The notes below the pieces were generated by a model that saw only the letters and a program-made list of their open reading frames with translations, did no database searches and was not told the DNA's origin. From NCBI RefSeq assembly GCF_026151205.1, contig NC_087075.1, positions 10,958,303-11,022,302 on the forward strand: a DNA stretch of 64,000 nt, given 5' to 3'. Positions 33,570-45,006 of this stretch are shown one piece after another (position 1 is the first letter of the stretch; the number at the start of each line of letters is the position of its first letter). Source of the stretch: Bolinopsis microptera (taxonomy: Eukaryota > Ctenophora > Tentaculata > Lobata > Bolinopsidae). Both the position numbers and the translations under genes were made by a program.

Positions 33570-34057
33570 TATGCATATTTGTGGGCACACACCTTGCAAC
33601 CGATGCGCTCGCGTAGGTACGTACGTGACGCGCTCAGACGATTAACAAAATAGCGTTTAGCGACGCGCCTTCCATACAATAAAGGCGGTATACCACGTCA
33701 GCAATTGCCCAATCTTACAGCTTGTTAGGTTGCTTGCAAGTTGCAACACCGTAGTATGGCCATCAAGCAGCAGATCACTGAGGATGGCACAAGACACGAT
33801 TGAGGTACTCAAAGTTCTATTCCCAAAGAAACCTTTGATAAACGGAAAATCATCAGAATATAAAAAGAGATTTTGGAAGATTTTTGAAGAGAAGCTTTTC
33901 TGCCGTCCACTTGACCGAAATTTCGCGGTTTTTACTGAAATATTTACCAGTGACCATTGAATAATCAGTCCGATAGGACATTTTCAAATTTAGAGATAAG
34001 TTTAACTCTGGATCATTTGCATCTGATTCTCATAAAATGTGAAAGATCTCATTATAG
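33570..34057. other. No gene recognised
   Basis: A 76-codon plus frame (33730-33960) has no motif I know. The LINE RT interrupted at 30270 does not clearly resume here. Confidence 0.4.
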
Positions 34058-34228
34058 GGGGTCGTTCACATATTACGTAATCAGCTGAGTGGGGGGGGGG
34101 GGGGTTCCGAATGATTACGCTAGTGTAATTTTGACACAATAGCTATGTGTAAAACTGATTACGGAGGGGGGGGGGGGGTAAAAATGTTCCAAAAAATGAT
34201 TACGTAATATGTGTGTGAACGACCCCTT
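34058..34228. mobile_element. Palindromic MITE (GGGGTCGTTCACATATTACG ends)
   Basis: ~25-bp near-identical terminal inverted repeats with internal poly-G runs. Same family as 36008-36172, in the opposite orientation. Lies just downstream of the sedoheptulokinase-like gene. Confidence 0.8.
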
Positions 34229-34299
34229 ATTACGGATTTAGCAGAGACGATTAAAAAAAATCAAGTTTAACTATATAATATCACTATAATATGGAATAT

Positions 34300-35595
34300 T
34301 CACTTCATATTATCTAAATCAAATAGAATAGCACCATAAGCCGCAGTAACATCTTTATCAAAGAGCACAAAATCCCCCATAACTTCTCTCAAATAATGCT
34401 GCAAGATCGGCCTCTCCGCTATTCCAACAGCATACAAAGTATCAAAGTTAGTCTGGACACCACCCATCATTTCACACAAATTCTCTACAACTCCTCGTAA
34501 AACAGCAGCACTAATGTCTCCAACTGTAAAATTATCTGAAGTCACATTTGAAAAACTACCAAATGTGCCCGTATCGTGACGTTCCCCAAAAAAGACGGGA
34601 CAAACCCTTAAATCTGTGTTTCTTTTCTCGTAGGCTAACTCCATAACAGTGTCGTAATGAAGATCAGCGGTTAGTGAGGAGAACAGTTTAAAAACTATCT
34701 CCATTGAGTTCCCTCCGTTAAGTGACGCAGCAGTTACCAAGTTATATTTATCCGTGTACAATGTACGACGAACCGAGACTGGTAGATCCCCAAAATCATC
34801 ACATTTTGTAGTGTGAACTATTTGAGAAGCTGTACCGTAGTTGAAAACTCGCCCTGAACTCGCTCCTAGTACTGAATACGCTGAAGCTTGTAGGTCACCA
34901 ACGGGAATGAAAACTTGGGCTCCTTTTTGGATGCTGAACTTTTCGTTGACAACACAACCTATTATGTTTCCATTGTTCACTATTTTGGGTAAGTTTATTG
35001 TAACCCCGGCTGTATTTAAAGCTCTGTTGTCCCAGTTTCTTGTTTTGTCATTAAATAACCCCCAACTCTGAGCATTATGATCGCTGATAACACCCTCCCT
35101 TAAACCACACAGCACGAACACTAAGTAATCTGCTACAGTCCCACAGTGTTTATACTTCTTCAGTTCGGAGGGTGTGTTCCGTGCAAGCCAAGCTAGAGTA
35201 GCGCTACCATACCCCGCGTGCAGATCATCACTAAACTCAGAATAGCTCCTGATCTCTCTGAGAAAGTCGTCAGAACATCGGTGGTCCTGCCACGTGACCA
35301 GGGTAGTTGTGTCGTGCTCATCATTCCACAACATGACACCGTGCATTTGGCAGCACACTGACACTGTGTTTACGTTTAGAATGAGCGCACCGCTCTTTTC
35401 AGCAAGTGCAACAAGCGCAGTGCGTACTGCACTCAGAATGCGCTGCGCACATTGCTCGTGTTTGTTGTCACTGGAGATTATATCAGCAGTGTGGACTTGT
35501 TTGGTGTGTAAGATTGTAGAGGGAGAAGAAGAGGGGTTGGAGAGGAAGCAGCATTTTATAGAGGTGGTTCCAATGTCAATACCTACACGTGACAT
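34300..35595 (-). CDS. SHPK: Sedoheptulokinase-like FGGY carbohydrate kinase
   Basis: 431 aa, single exon, ATG at 35595. SHPK phosphorylates sedoheptulose to its 7-phosphate in the cytosol, linking to the pentose phosphate pathway. The N-terminal phosphate loop is VGIDIGTTSIKCCFL; VCCQMHGVMLWND matches the conserved QMHG region of the family; VADYLVFVLCG and SDHNAQSWGLF are typical of SHPK. The second FGGY domain has FNYGTASQIV and SLNGGNSMEI. The adenosine-binding GGGSAxxN region reads AVGIAERPILQ, a diverged form. Shorter than the ~478-aa human protein. No introns, unlike the plus-strand neighbours: either real compaction or an old retrocopy. No stops or frameshifts. Confidence 0.85.
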   Translation of the reverse strand: MSRVGIDIGTTSIKCCFLSNPSSSPSTILHTKQVHTADIISSDNKHEQCAQRILSAVRTALVALAEKSGALILNVNTVSVCCQMHGVMLWNDEHDTTTLVTWQDHRCSDDFLREIRSYSEFSDDLHAGYGSATLAWLARNTPSELKKYKHCGTVADYLVFVLCGLREGVISDHNAQSWGLFNDKTRNWDNRALNTAGVTINLPKIVNNGNIIGCVVNEKFSIQKGAQVFIPVGDLQASAYSVLGASSGRVFNYGTASQIVHTTKCDDFGDLPVSVRRTLYTDKYNLVTAASLNGGNSMEIVFKLFSSLTADLHYDTVMELAYEKRNTDLRVCPVFFGERHDTGTFGSFSNVTSDNFTVGDISAAVLRGVVENLCEMMGGVQTNFDTLYAVGIAERPILQHYLREVMGDFVLFDKDVTAAYGAILFDLDNMK

Positions 35596-35633
35596 GACAC
35601 GTGACGACTATGTGCTGTGCATAACAACACGTG
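35586..35633 (-). promoter_or_regulatory. Cluster of three CACGTG E-boxes at the SHPK-like start
   Basis: CACGTG at 35586-35591 (inside the first codons), 35598-35603 and 35628-35633, each within ACACGTGAC. bHLH-ZIP factors (USF/Max/MITF-TFEB types) bind this motif. Three in 48 bp at a start codon is far above chance; function is inferred. Confidence 0.5.
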
Positions 35634-37235
35634 ACATTTGCTGCTGGAGTGGGGTTTACTGGATTACGCTCAATACTATTATGATTCTCATTTTATTCAT
35701 GAATGTATTATTTGACACGCAGAATTTACTACTTACCCATGTTACTGTTTGGCTACAAACATGCATGCTTTTTAATTTAATAGGCTTAATTAAGTCATGA
35801 GAAATAATAGTGTAAATTAATAATACTGCAGTGTTTGTAGTAACCGGCTAAGATGGCGAGATTGCTAAATAACAATGTTGTGATATTTACTGCAGGAGTA
35901 AAAGATACATTCCTCTGGAGACTTTAAATACATTCTGCTACAATGTGGATATGAATATTCAATTTGTATGTGGTTTATTTTCAAACCACATTACTTCCGG
36001 TCTAGTTAGGGGTCGTTCACATATTACGTAATCATTTTTTGGAACATTTTTACCCCCCCCTCCCCTCCGTAATCAGTTTTACACATAGCTATTGTGTCAA
36101 AATTACACTAGCGTAATCATTCGGAACCCCCCCCCCCCTCAGCTGATTACGTAATATGTGAACGACCCCTTATAAAATATAAATGTCAGTCTCAGATTGT
36201 TTGATGTACATTTTTATACATGATTTCTTTTAAAGTGTATCAACCAACAAATGTATATTGTTATGTATATGTTACATTATGTATATATGGTACATTTCTT
36301 TATTTCTTACCAGGGATCAAGCCATACTTAACTTTGACAATAAAAGTCCTACAATATGTTCTACATCTACAATTTAGTCTCGACTAATATAGATCATTTT
36401 GGCCCACCTACTATCAAATCTAACAGAAGGTTCAAGTTACTGATTAAAGTTCTCAAAATGTATGTTAAACTTAGAGTTCACGGTATAGCATGGAGTGCGT
36501 CCATTATATAACAATAATATAATAGCAATATAATGTAAAAGTGGTTCTCTTAGCTGTATAGTGTAGTTATAAAAGATTGCGACCCAAAATACCCTAATTT
36601 ATCTTATGCAACAATAGGCCCAATAGGATCACCTGATTGGATTTATAGTATTGCTGGGGTTTTAATGAAGATTAGTCTTGAAGTCATCCTCCAATATTAT
36701 TATATACACTTATTATTCATCATTAACGTATATTTTATGGTTTACAAACTCATTTGACTTTTGAGGAAGCCTCGTTTTCAGAAAATTGAACAATCTTCAG
36801 ACACAAATTTGCGATAGCATTATTCCTCATGATTTATTTGATAGGAAGAGTGAGGACCATTCCACTGGAGAACTACTGACTGCAGCTCCTGCAACACAAT
36901 GAAATTTTCGCAATTGAACAAGCTGTACAGCTAAAACATTTTTCTTTATTTACTTAAGCAAATATGTAAGCTAAATCATGATTATATAGCTAACAGTGAT
37001 ATAAGAAAGAAAGAAATATTACTGGTGGTTAAATTGTTATATTTACAAGTTTTAATTAATTAACAGCTTTTCAAAATATTCAAACAAATTAGTGAAAATT
37101 GGATGCAACTAAAAGCAATTAAAAGCAATTAAACTGAAGAAAAGAAAAGAAAGAAATCAGTCTTGCATTTCTGGCTCTGAAAAATGACAAATATTTCAAA
37201 TAAAACATACCTCAGATTGTTAAAATAACACAAAT
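35634..37235. other. Intergenic between two minus-strand genes
   Basis: AT-rich, no gene recognised apart from a MITE at 36008-36172. It should contain the SHPK-like promoter and the 3' UTR of the SLC22-like gene; a minus-strand AATAAA is near 36945. Confidence 0.4.
36008..36172. mobile_element. Palindromic MITE, TTA target duplication
   Basis: Same family as 34058-34228, reversed. Flanked by TTA on both sides (GTCTAGTTA and TTATAAA), fitting PIF/Harbinger-type insertion. Confidence 0.8.
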
Positions 37236-38798
37236 CTATGCTTGACTAACAGCAAAATGGCTCTCATCATCATCTGACTCACTGTCCAATAATCTAACAT
37301 GATCCCCAGCTCTCATCTCAATAATGTTAGACTTAACCTTGCCCTCCACCAAATCTTTCATCTCTGACAGAGTCCCCGGTAGTAATTTACCGTGAGTCTC
37401 CGGCATCCAGCGGTACATAACAAAACACATGAAAGAAGACACAAGGATGGCAGTAAAGTTGATATCAGGACTGACTTTATTGGCCACAATCACAAAGGGG
37501 GCCATGATACTGCCAATTCTAGCAGTGCTGGAACAAATAGCAAGACCACTGCCACGAACATTGGTCGGTAGAACTTCTGAAGTGTACAAGTAGATGGTTG
37601 TGAAGTATAGATCAGCTATCATTCTGCCTGCGAGGGCTGATATTTTCGTGATGTTAAAGCCAGGGAATATTTCCTTTTTATATGGAATCATACAGAAGAC
37701 AGCTGACACCACCATACCAACATTGCAAGCACGCAGAAAAGAAACTCTCTTCATTCGCTTCACACCATAATAATTTATAGGGCGATTTACCAAATCAATG
37801 ATACAAATGATAACCTGGTTCATGTAAAGATTTCCAATGAGATCCCCCACATTGAAGCTAAGCCCCCAGTAACAGAACGAAGCAGTCAGCCACGAGAACA
37901 AGAATATTATTGTTGTCCTCCTGGTGGATTTTGAGAAACTAAACAAAGCACTTACAGTGTCATCAGCCTTAGTCTCTATAGGGTCTATTTTCTCTTCTAA
38001 CAGAAACTTAATGTTGTTAAACTTTGCGATATACGAGAGGGTTTTCTTAGTTTCTTCCTCCCTATTATTGACTTGTAACCACAGCGGGCTTTCTGGAATC
38101 CAGACAGCGATTATCAAACCAAAAAACAGGCCAGGCACAATTAAAAGAATACAAATGAGTGCAAAGTTCTCGATGTAATAAGAGAGCATAGCCCCATATA
38201 ACATGCCAATGGAGAATGTTTCGTTGTGTATCTGACAACCAAGGTTGCGCAAGCGGCCAATAGTGAGCTCTGATTGGTACACATATATTGCTCCAATGAA
38301 CCCTGACATAAACCCTGTCAGGGCATGGGCCACCCCAAATACTCTGAAGTCAGTTTTACTTCCAGCATGCATCAGTACAGTGAAGCAATATACAAATATC
38401 CCAATCCATATACATTTGTGCCTGCCAAACTTGTCCATAACTTTGCCACCAATTAGTATTCCAATCATAAAACCAAAGAAGTAGCTGCTGCTTATGATGC
38501 TGAAATAGCCCTCATAACCACAGTAAACTTTATAACTCTTCAGAAATTTGTCTGTTGCTTTAGATGCTGGGGAGTACCAATCAGCATCTGTTAAGTTTGT
38601 TTGTTCACAAAGATTTTTCTCTGGGTCACATTGGTCGGTGAGACACTGCCAGCCTTTTGTTGAAGTGAGAAACGTAAGAAACAGAGGAACACCACCATTG
38701 GTTAGTAGTGTCAAGGAAATTACCATCATCGTGAAGTATTGGAAAGGTGGATATTTCCTGAGGTTGATCTTCTCGACCAGTTCTCCTAATTTTGCCAT
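37236..38798 (-). CDS. SLC22-family organic ion transporter
   Basis: 520 aa from ATG 38798 (MAKLGELVEKINLRK). The frame is open to 38861, but an acceptor (CTTTTACTTTCAG) lies just 5' of this ATG, implying a 5' UTR intron. Major facilitator with about 12 TM segments. After TM1 is a large Cys-containing extracellular loop with an N-glycosylation site (NLTD). MFS motif A is GGKVMDKFGRHK; AVWIPESPLWL is the SLC22 signature after TM6; SSTARIGSIMAPF is the late-helix signature. The acidic C-terminus (DSESDDDES) is cytosolic. Plasma-membrane uptake or exchange of organic cations, anions or carnitine; substrate cannot be called. No coding introns. Confidence 0.9.
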   Translation of the reverse strand: MAKLGELVEKINLRKYPPFQYFTMMVISLTLLTNGGVPLFLTFLTSTKGWQCLTDQCDPEKNLCEQTNLTDADWYSPASKATDKFLKSYKVYCGYEGYFSIISSSYFFGFMIGILIGGKVMDKFGRHKCIWIGIFVYCFTVLMHAGSKTDFRVFGVAHALTGFMSGFIGAIYVYQSELTIGRLRNLGCQIHNETFSIGMLYGAMLSYYIENFALICILLIVPGLFFGLIIAVWIPESPLWLQVNNREEETKKTLSYIAKFNNIKFLLEEKIDPIETKADDTVSALFSFSKSTRRTTIIFLFSWLTASFCYWGLSFNVGDLIGNLYMNQVIICIIDLVNRPINYYGVKRMKRVSFLRACNVGMVVSAVFCMIPYKKEIFPGFNITKISALAGRMIADLYFTTIYLYTSEVLPTNVRGSGLAICSSTARIGSIMAPFVIVANKVSPDINFTAILVSSFMCFVMYRWMPETHGKLLPGTLSEMKDLVEGKVKSNIIEMRAGDHVRLLDSESDDDESHFAVSQA

Positions 38799-39392
38799 GA
38801 TCACCTGAAAGTAAAAGTAATTGAACAATGTATCAATATCTTGCTTTTCCCCTGAAGTCACACATCAAACAGCTAGAATAAAGGTGATACAAATGGTGTA
38901 CAAATTCAATCATAAACCATTGGTGGTTACATTTCATGAAACATAAGCTGACATTTGTTGAGACACTCTTCGATATTTCACATTATATATAGCTTGTAGG
39001 ATTTATAAGATCATTAACAAATGAGACAGAGGTTTGCTATGCTGTTAAACAGTCAGACAAAAATTGGCTTTCCTCCGTCAAGCCCATGAATTGGTAGTCA
39101 GGAAACTTAAGTGAATTGCAGATTTACAGCCCTGAATCTGACGAAGCTCATACATAACATTAAATAAATAAATACAACATTTATAAACCGCCTTATAGCT
39201 AAATCATATAACTCGATATAATTTAATCCTGGAGATAAACTCCAGTGCTTTCTAAAGCGGCTCTTACATTAACTGAGCTTAGTTTAATTGAAAATTAGAC
39301 ATGACAAGTTAATATTATTGATTGAGATTATTGGTGACTAGATAATAACTGTAACTATCTTTACTCCATTTAATTGTTAATTGCACAATGCA
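38799..39392. other. 5' flank of the SLC22-like gene
   Basis: Probably a 5' UTR intron and promoter. No other gene or clear motif. Confidence 0.4.
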
Positions 39393-39981
39393 CAGAGGCG
39401 GCTCGTGGGAGCTGGCTGGCAGTTTTGTTGGGGGTCCAATCGATGGACTGGGGGGAGGGGGGCTTGGGAGCCGGCTCAAGCTGATCCCTCCAAACTACCG
39501 ATTACATTACACACAGGGCCTTGTAAATGTAATGTGTAACACTTTACAGGCGACAGCAAACAAAAACAAAAACTTATATCATGGGTGAAACAGGACACCA
39601 CACGTGTACGATCTCAGCCGCGCAGTATCACAACAGTCAATGGTTCAAAGGGTCCTGGACCCCCAAATCGAGGCAAATCATAATAGATTACCTGTAGTGG
39701 GATGCGCACGATGTGCTTTGTAACGTTTACAATTAACTATGTGTTAAAACTGCGCAGCTGAGTAGTCCAGAGGTAGGATTGGACTCCCTACAACACAAAA
39801 TTTCACGAAGATCATGCGTGCCCTTACATTAAAACGTATGATAGTAAACGAAGACCTTTATATTGCGATTTGTTATTTCCTAACACTATTACTAATTACT
39901 ATTTCTATTTTAAGCACCAGCCACCAGATAATAATTTAAAGGCGTCCACGGACGCCTGGACGCCCTCAATAGCCGCCTCGG
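39393..39981. mobile_element. hAT-like MITE, 8-bp target duplication
   Basis: 589 bp, CAGAGGCGGCT to inverted CCGAGGCGGCT, flanked by ACAATGCA at 39385-39392 and 39982-39989. No coding capacity. Confidence 0.8.
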
Positions 39982-39989
39982 ACAATGCA

Positions 39990-40396
39990 CATCTATGTTT
40001 AACATAGTATGTTATTGCACCACACTGCATGAATTCAAAAGCGATCTAAGCATTTTAAATAGCATTTACAGCATCGTGAGAATTTTTGACGGAACCAATG
40101 ACGAAATACTCTGCAATAAACAAATCAAAACATTTTTGAAATTGACCTGAGAAAATAGGTAAGAAGCGAATAATAATTCGTATAGCGCTCGATTTCTATC
40201 GTCGATTCAATTTTCATGCGTAGGACGAGTGCGCGGCGTAAAATCGAAATCCTGATGATTGTTAACGGTGCGGGTTATATTCATTCAATTTAATGATTGT
40301 TTGAACTATCAAGATATAATATAATGATGCAAGGGTTGTAGTGCTTTGGTGCTTATGCATTATGATGATACACGTAAATACTATTACTTCGTACTT
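39990..40396. other. No gene or repeat recognised
   Basis: AT-rich sequence with no ORF above background. Confidence 0.4.
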
Positions 40397-40402
40397 GTGA
40401 AT

Positions 40403-40548
40403 AGTAGTATAGTGTCATGGTTTGGAGCCCCGTTTGAGCTCTATCCGAGACACATTTTAATAAAATGTCATTTTAGCACAGTTGACTAATCTGCCACATT
40501 TTAGCCGGAGGTTACAAGTTCGAATCCCAGTCGGAGTCGTTCTCCAAT
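40403..40548 (+). other. tRNA-like (Pol III box) sequence at the arm terminus
   Basis: Begins TAGTATAGTGTCATGG, like an A box. About 100 bases on is GGTTACAAGTTCGAATCCC, close to a B box (GGTTCGANTCC). The mirror copy is at 44625-44770. It does not fold convincingly as a whole tRNA. Could be a tRNA-derived SINE fossil or chance. Confidence 0.3.
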
Positions 40549-41751
40549 GTGGTTATATTATTATTTTACACATTTTAGCCTAGTTTAACCCATCAAGCAA
40601 TTATCTAACCCTACATTATGCGATACAAAGTATCAACTAAATACATTATCACACAGCAGAAGTCGTTAAATGAATAGTGTACACGTTCACATACAATTAC
40701 ATCAGTTTTCTATCGACATTATTAACATCTGGTTCAAGGCGACCTCTGCAGTACAATGTACTGATAAAGGGATATAGTGACTTATGTGCTAGCTAAATTT
40801 AACTAGAGTGTACAGTTTAGGACAACACCTGGTTGATATGGTAACGTAATGAGAAAGCACTTTTCAGGACGGTTACTCAATAGTACCAAGATTGTACCGT
40901 CATTGTAAAGTAAAGTTACGGCAACAGCTGTGTTTGTACTTGACAGATATTTGCTTAATTTAAGAACCAAATAAAACTAAAGTGAATTGATAAAAATGTG
41001 ACTTTCTTAAAAGAAATACGTGTCAACAAAATGTAGAAGCTGATAAATATATAGTGTCAAGTGTACTCGATCACGTATTACACTGACTGTTTGATATGAA
41101 ATGTAATTTATAGAGAGTACTTACAGGACGGTTACTTTACAGCCTCAAGAATCATATGTTATTGTATAATAGCCATAGACCTAACTTACAGAATAGTCAC
41201 GGTAGCAGCTGTGCAATGTATTTGACTAAAATCTCTTGTCAGGACTGGTCTAGATATTTTATATTTTCTACAATTATATCAGTAGATCTCAACAAATTAA
41301 ACAGTGTGCGAGGAATTTTTAAATATAATAACCAATGAAAGATAGTGTTAATTCTTACCTCAATTAGTGGACCGTCCCTTTACATTAGAACTCAGTGTTT
41401 GTCTTTGTTAAATATCTTGATAAGGTATAATTACGAACATGTGCGTGTTTTACTGGACAGTCTCTATCTTCTTCATATCTTGAGGTCTTAGCTTTAGGTA
41501 AGTTACAACTGGATCAAAGTTGTTTTGTTTAATTTTATGCTCAAGGTTCGCACTATTCTGCTTTGTTATATTTGAGTTGTCGTATATCAGCATAGTATTT
41601 TAGTACAATATTGTAGAAATCATACCCGTAAATATTTGCTCGGTATCTGGCAGCAGTTCATCGATTTATGTTCCGTGTTCTGTTTCCTGGTATTTTGTGA
41701 GCGGAATATTTTCTTGAGTAGGATAAAATGAAATCCGTCACCTTATCTTAC

Positions 41752-42185
41752 ACAATACTGAATACTGAATGAATACTGAATACTGAATACTGAATGAATA
41801 CTGAATGAATACTGAATGAATACTGAATACTGAATGAATACTGAATGAATACTGAATACTGAATGAATACTGAATACTGAGTGAATACTGAATACTGAAT
41901 GAATACTGAATGAATATTGAATACTGAATGAATACTGAATGAATACTGAATGAATACTGAATGAATACTGAATGAATACTGAATGAATACTGAATGAATA
42001 CTGAATGAATACTGAATACTGAATGAATACTGAATGAATACTGAATGAATACTGAATGAATACTGAATACTGAATGAATACTGAATGAATACTGAATAAA
42101 TAATGAATGAATACTGAATGAATGCTGAATGAATGTTGAATAATGAATACTGAATAATACTGAATAATATACTGAATACTGAATG
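41752..42185. repeat. GAATACT-type minisatellite in the left arm
   Basis: Tandem ATACTGAATGA/ATACTGA units. The mirrored array is at 42972-43420. Slight copy-order differences show the arms have begun to diverge. Confidence 0.9.
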
Positions 42186-42971
42186 ATATTTATGATCTAT
42201 TATTTTTAAAGTTATAATGTATAATGTAGACAAGGAAACACACGTTTAGATTTTTGAAGATAACTTTAACTAAACTATATTCAATAACTCTATATATCCA
42301 AATACTTATCTCAATAATTATCAACGTTTTGGTTATAAAATTCAAAAATCTTCCTGACGATATATTTGTGAAAGTTTAAGAAGCTTGATGATAATATTTT
42401 TGTTCTCGTTCAAAAGGCTAAAATTTTGACTCTATCTAGCGCAAATACACCCATTTTTCAGTGCTTTAATCTATTTTTAGTAACACTATTATATATGTCT
42501 ACTCAAGTTACGACATGAACTCAGTGCAAACTGCACACCTGTTTCAAATACGTCTGCAACTAAGAATTCTTGTGCTGTAAGTTAAGAAATTACCGCAGAT
42601 GTTATTAGGTGTTAAAGCATTAGTGTTACTAAAAATAGATAAAAGCACTGAAAAATGGGTGTATTTGCGCTGGATAGAGTCAAAATTTTAGCCTTTTGAC
42701 TGGAGTTAACACGACTACTAGTCTATCTGATGTCAACAAACTAATGAACGAGAACAAAAATATTATCATCAAGCTTCTTAAACTTTCACAAATATATCGT
42801 CAGGAAGATTTTTGAATTTTATAACCAAAACGTTGATAATTATTGAGATAAGTATTTGGATATATAGAGTTATTGAATATAGTTTAGTTAAAGTTATCTT
42901 CAAAAATCTAAACGTGTGTTTCCTTGTCTACATTATACATTATAACTTTAAAAATAATAGATCATAAATAT

Positions 42972-43420
42972 CATTCAGTATTCAGTATATTATTCAGTAT
43001 TATTCAGTATTCATTATTCAACATTCATTCAGCATTCATTCAGTATTCATTCATTATTCATTCAGTATTCATTCAGTATTCATTCAGTATTCAGTATTCA
43101 TTCAGTATTCATTCAGTATTCATTCAGTATTCATTCAGTATTCAGTATTCATTCAGTATTCATTCAGTATTCATTCAGTATTCATTCAGTATTCATCCAG
43201 TATTCATTCAGTATTCATTCAGTATTCATTCAGTATTCAATATTCATTCAGTATTCATTCAGTATTCAGTATTCATTCAGTATTCAGTATTCATTCAGTA
43301 TTCAGTATTCATTCAGTATTCATTCAGTATTCAGTATTCATTCAGTATTCATTCAGTATTCATTCAGTATTCATTCAGTATTCATTCAGTATTCAGTATT
43401 CATTCAGTATTCAGTATTGT
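42972..43420. repeat. AGTATTC-type minisatellite in the right arm
   Basis: Inverted counterpart of 41752-42185. Encodes only a repetitive artefact frame. Confidence 0.9.
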
Positions 43421-45006
43421 GTAAGATAAGGTGACGGATTTCATTTTATCCTACTCAAGAAAATATTCCGCTCACAAAATACCAGGAAACAGAACACGGA
43501 ACATAAATCGATGAACTGCTGCCAGATACCGAGCAAATATTTACGGGTATGATTTCTACAATATTGTACTAAAATACTATGCTGATATACGACAACTCAA
43601 ATATAACAAAGCAGAATAGTGCGAACCTTGAGCATAAAATTAAACAAAACAACTTTGATCCAGTTGTAACTTACCTAAAGCTAAGACCTCAAGATATGAA
43701 GAAGATAGAGACTGTCCAGTAAAACACGCACATGTTCGTAATTATACCTTATCAAGATATTTAACAAAGACAAACACTGAGTTCTAATGTAAAGGGACGG
43801 TCCACTAATTGAGGTAAGAATTAACACTATCTTTCATTGGTTATTATATTTAAAAATTCCTCGCACACTGTTTAATTTGTTGAGATCTACTGATATAATT
43901 GTAGAAAATATAAAATATCTAGACCAGTCCTGACAAGAGATTTTAGTCAAATACATTGCACAGCTGCTACCGTGACTATTCTGTAAGTTAGGTCTATGGC
44001 TATTATACAATAACATATGATTCTTGAGGCTGTAAAGTAACCGTCCTGTAAGTACTCTCTATAAATTACATTTCATATCAAACAGTCAGTGTAATACGTG
44101 ATCGAGTACACTTGACACTATATATTTATCAGCTTCTACATTTTGTTGACACGTATTTCTTTTAAGAAAGTCACATTTTTATCAATTCACTTTAGTTTTA
44201 TTTGGTTCTTAAATTAAGCAAATATCTGTCAAGTACAAACACAGCTGTTGCCGTAACTTTACTTTACAATGACGGTACAATCTTGGTACTATTGAGTAAC
44301 CGTCCTGAAAAGTGCTTTCTCATTACGTTACCATATCAACCAGGTGTTGTCCTAAACTGTACACTCTAGTTAAATTTAGCTAGCACATAAGTCACTATAT
44401 CCCTTTATCAATACATTGTACTGCAGAGGTCGCCTTGAACCAGATGTTAATAATGTCGATAGAAAACTGATGTAATTGTATGTGAACGTGTACACTATTC
44501 ATTTAACGACTTCTGCTGTGTGATAAATGTATTTAGTTGATACTTTGTATCGCATAATGTAGGGTTAGATAATTGCTTGATGGGTTAAACTAGGCTAAAA
44601 TGTGTAAAATAATAATATAACCACATTGGAGAACGACTCCGATTGGGATTCGAACTTGTAACCTCCGGCTAAAATGTGGCAGATTAGTCAACTGTGCTAA
44701 AATGACATTTTATTAAAATGTGTCTCGGATAGAGCTCAAACGGGGCTCCAAACCATGACACTATACTACTGTGAATTCAACTATTTATTTGGATCAAAAC
44801 GTCGCGTCGCCGCTTCGACGCGCATTTAACGGGTGGTACTCGTAAAATATCTGTTCCATACTCCATCTGTCCAACTCGGCGCGCGTCCTGGTAGGTTGTA
44901 AACCTACAAACGCGCATTTGCATTATCTGCAATTATATTTATATTATGTATATAAGGTTGCTAGTTCAATACCCGCCATCGGCAAAACCAACCTTGATGA
45001 TTTGAG

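Larger units (their letters stand above)
40403..44770. mobile_element. Giant foldback element, Polinton-like ends, 6-bp target duplication
   Basis: Left arm 40403-42486 and right arm 42623-44770 are inverted repeats over 2.08-2.15 kb with only scattered SNPs and small indels and one 46-bp gap (extra in the right arm near 42700-42745). The loop is ~136 bp. Outer ends read AGTAGTATAG. Both flanks carry GTGAAT (40397-40402 and 44771-44776). A 6-bp duplication, AG at the terminus and long TIRs are Polinton/Maverick features, but no polymerase, integrase or capsid gene is present, so this would be a non-autonomous derivative. Other 6-bp-duplication superfamilies are not excluded. A mirrored 60-codon frame is spurious. 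Confidence 0.85.

Noticed and set aside
41748-43424. 161- and 166-codon Ser/Ile/Gln/Tyr repeat ORFs
   Set aside because: Minisatellite translation, mirrored by the inverted repeat; no independent coding signal.
44950-44990. B-box-like GGTTGCTAGTTCAATACCC upstream of the hammerhead
   Set aside because: No matching A box or acceptor stem; too weak for a tRNA call.
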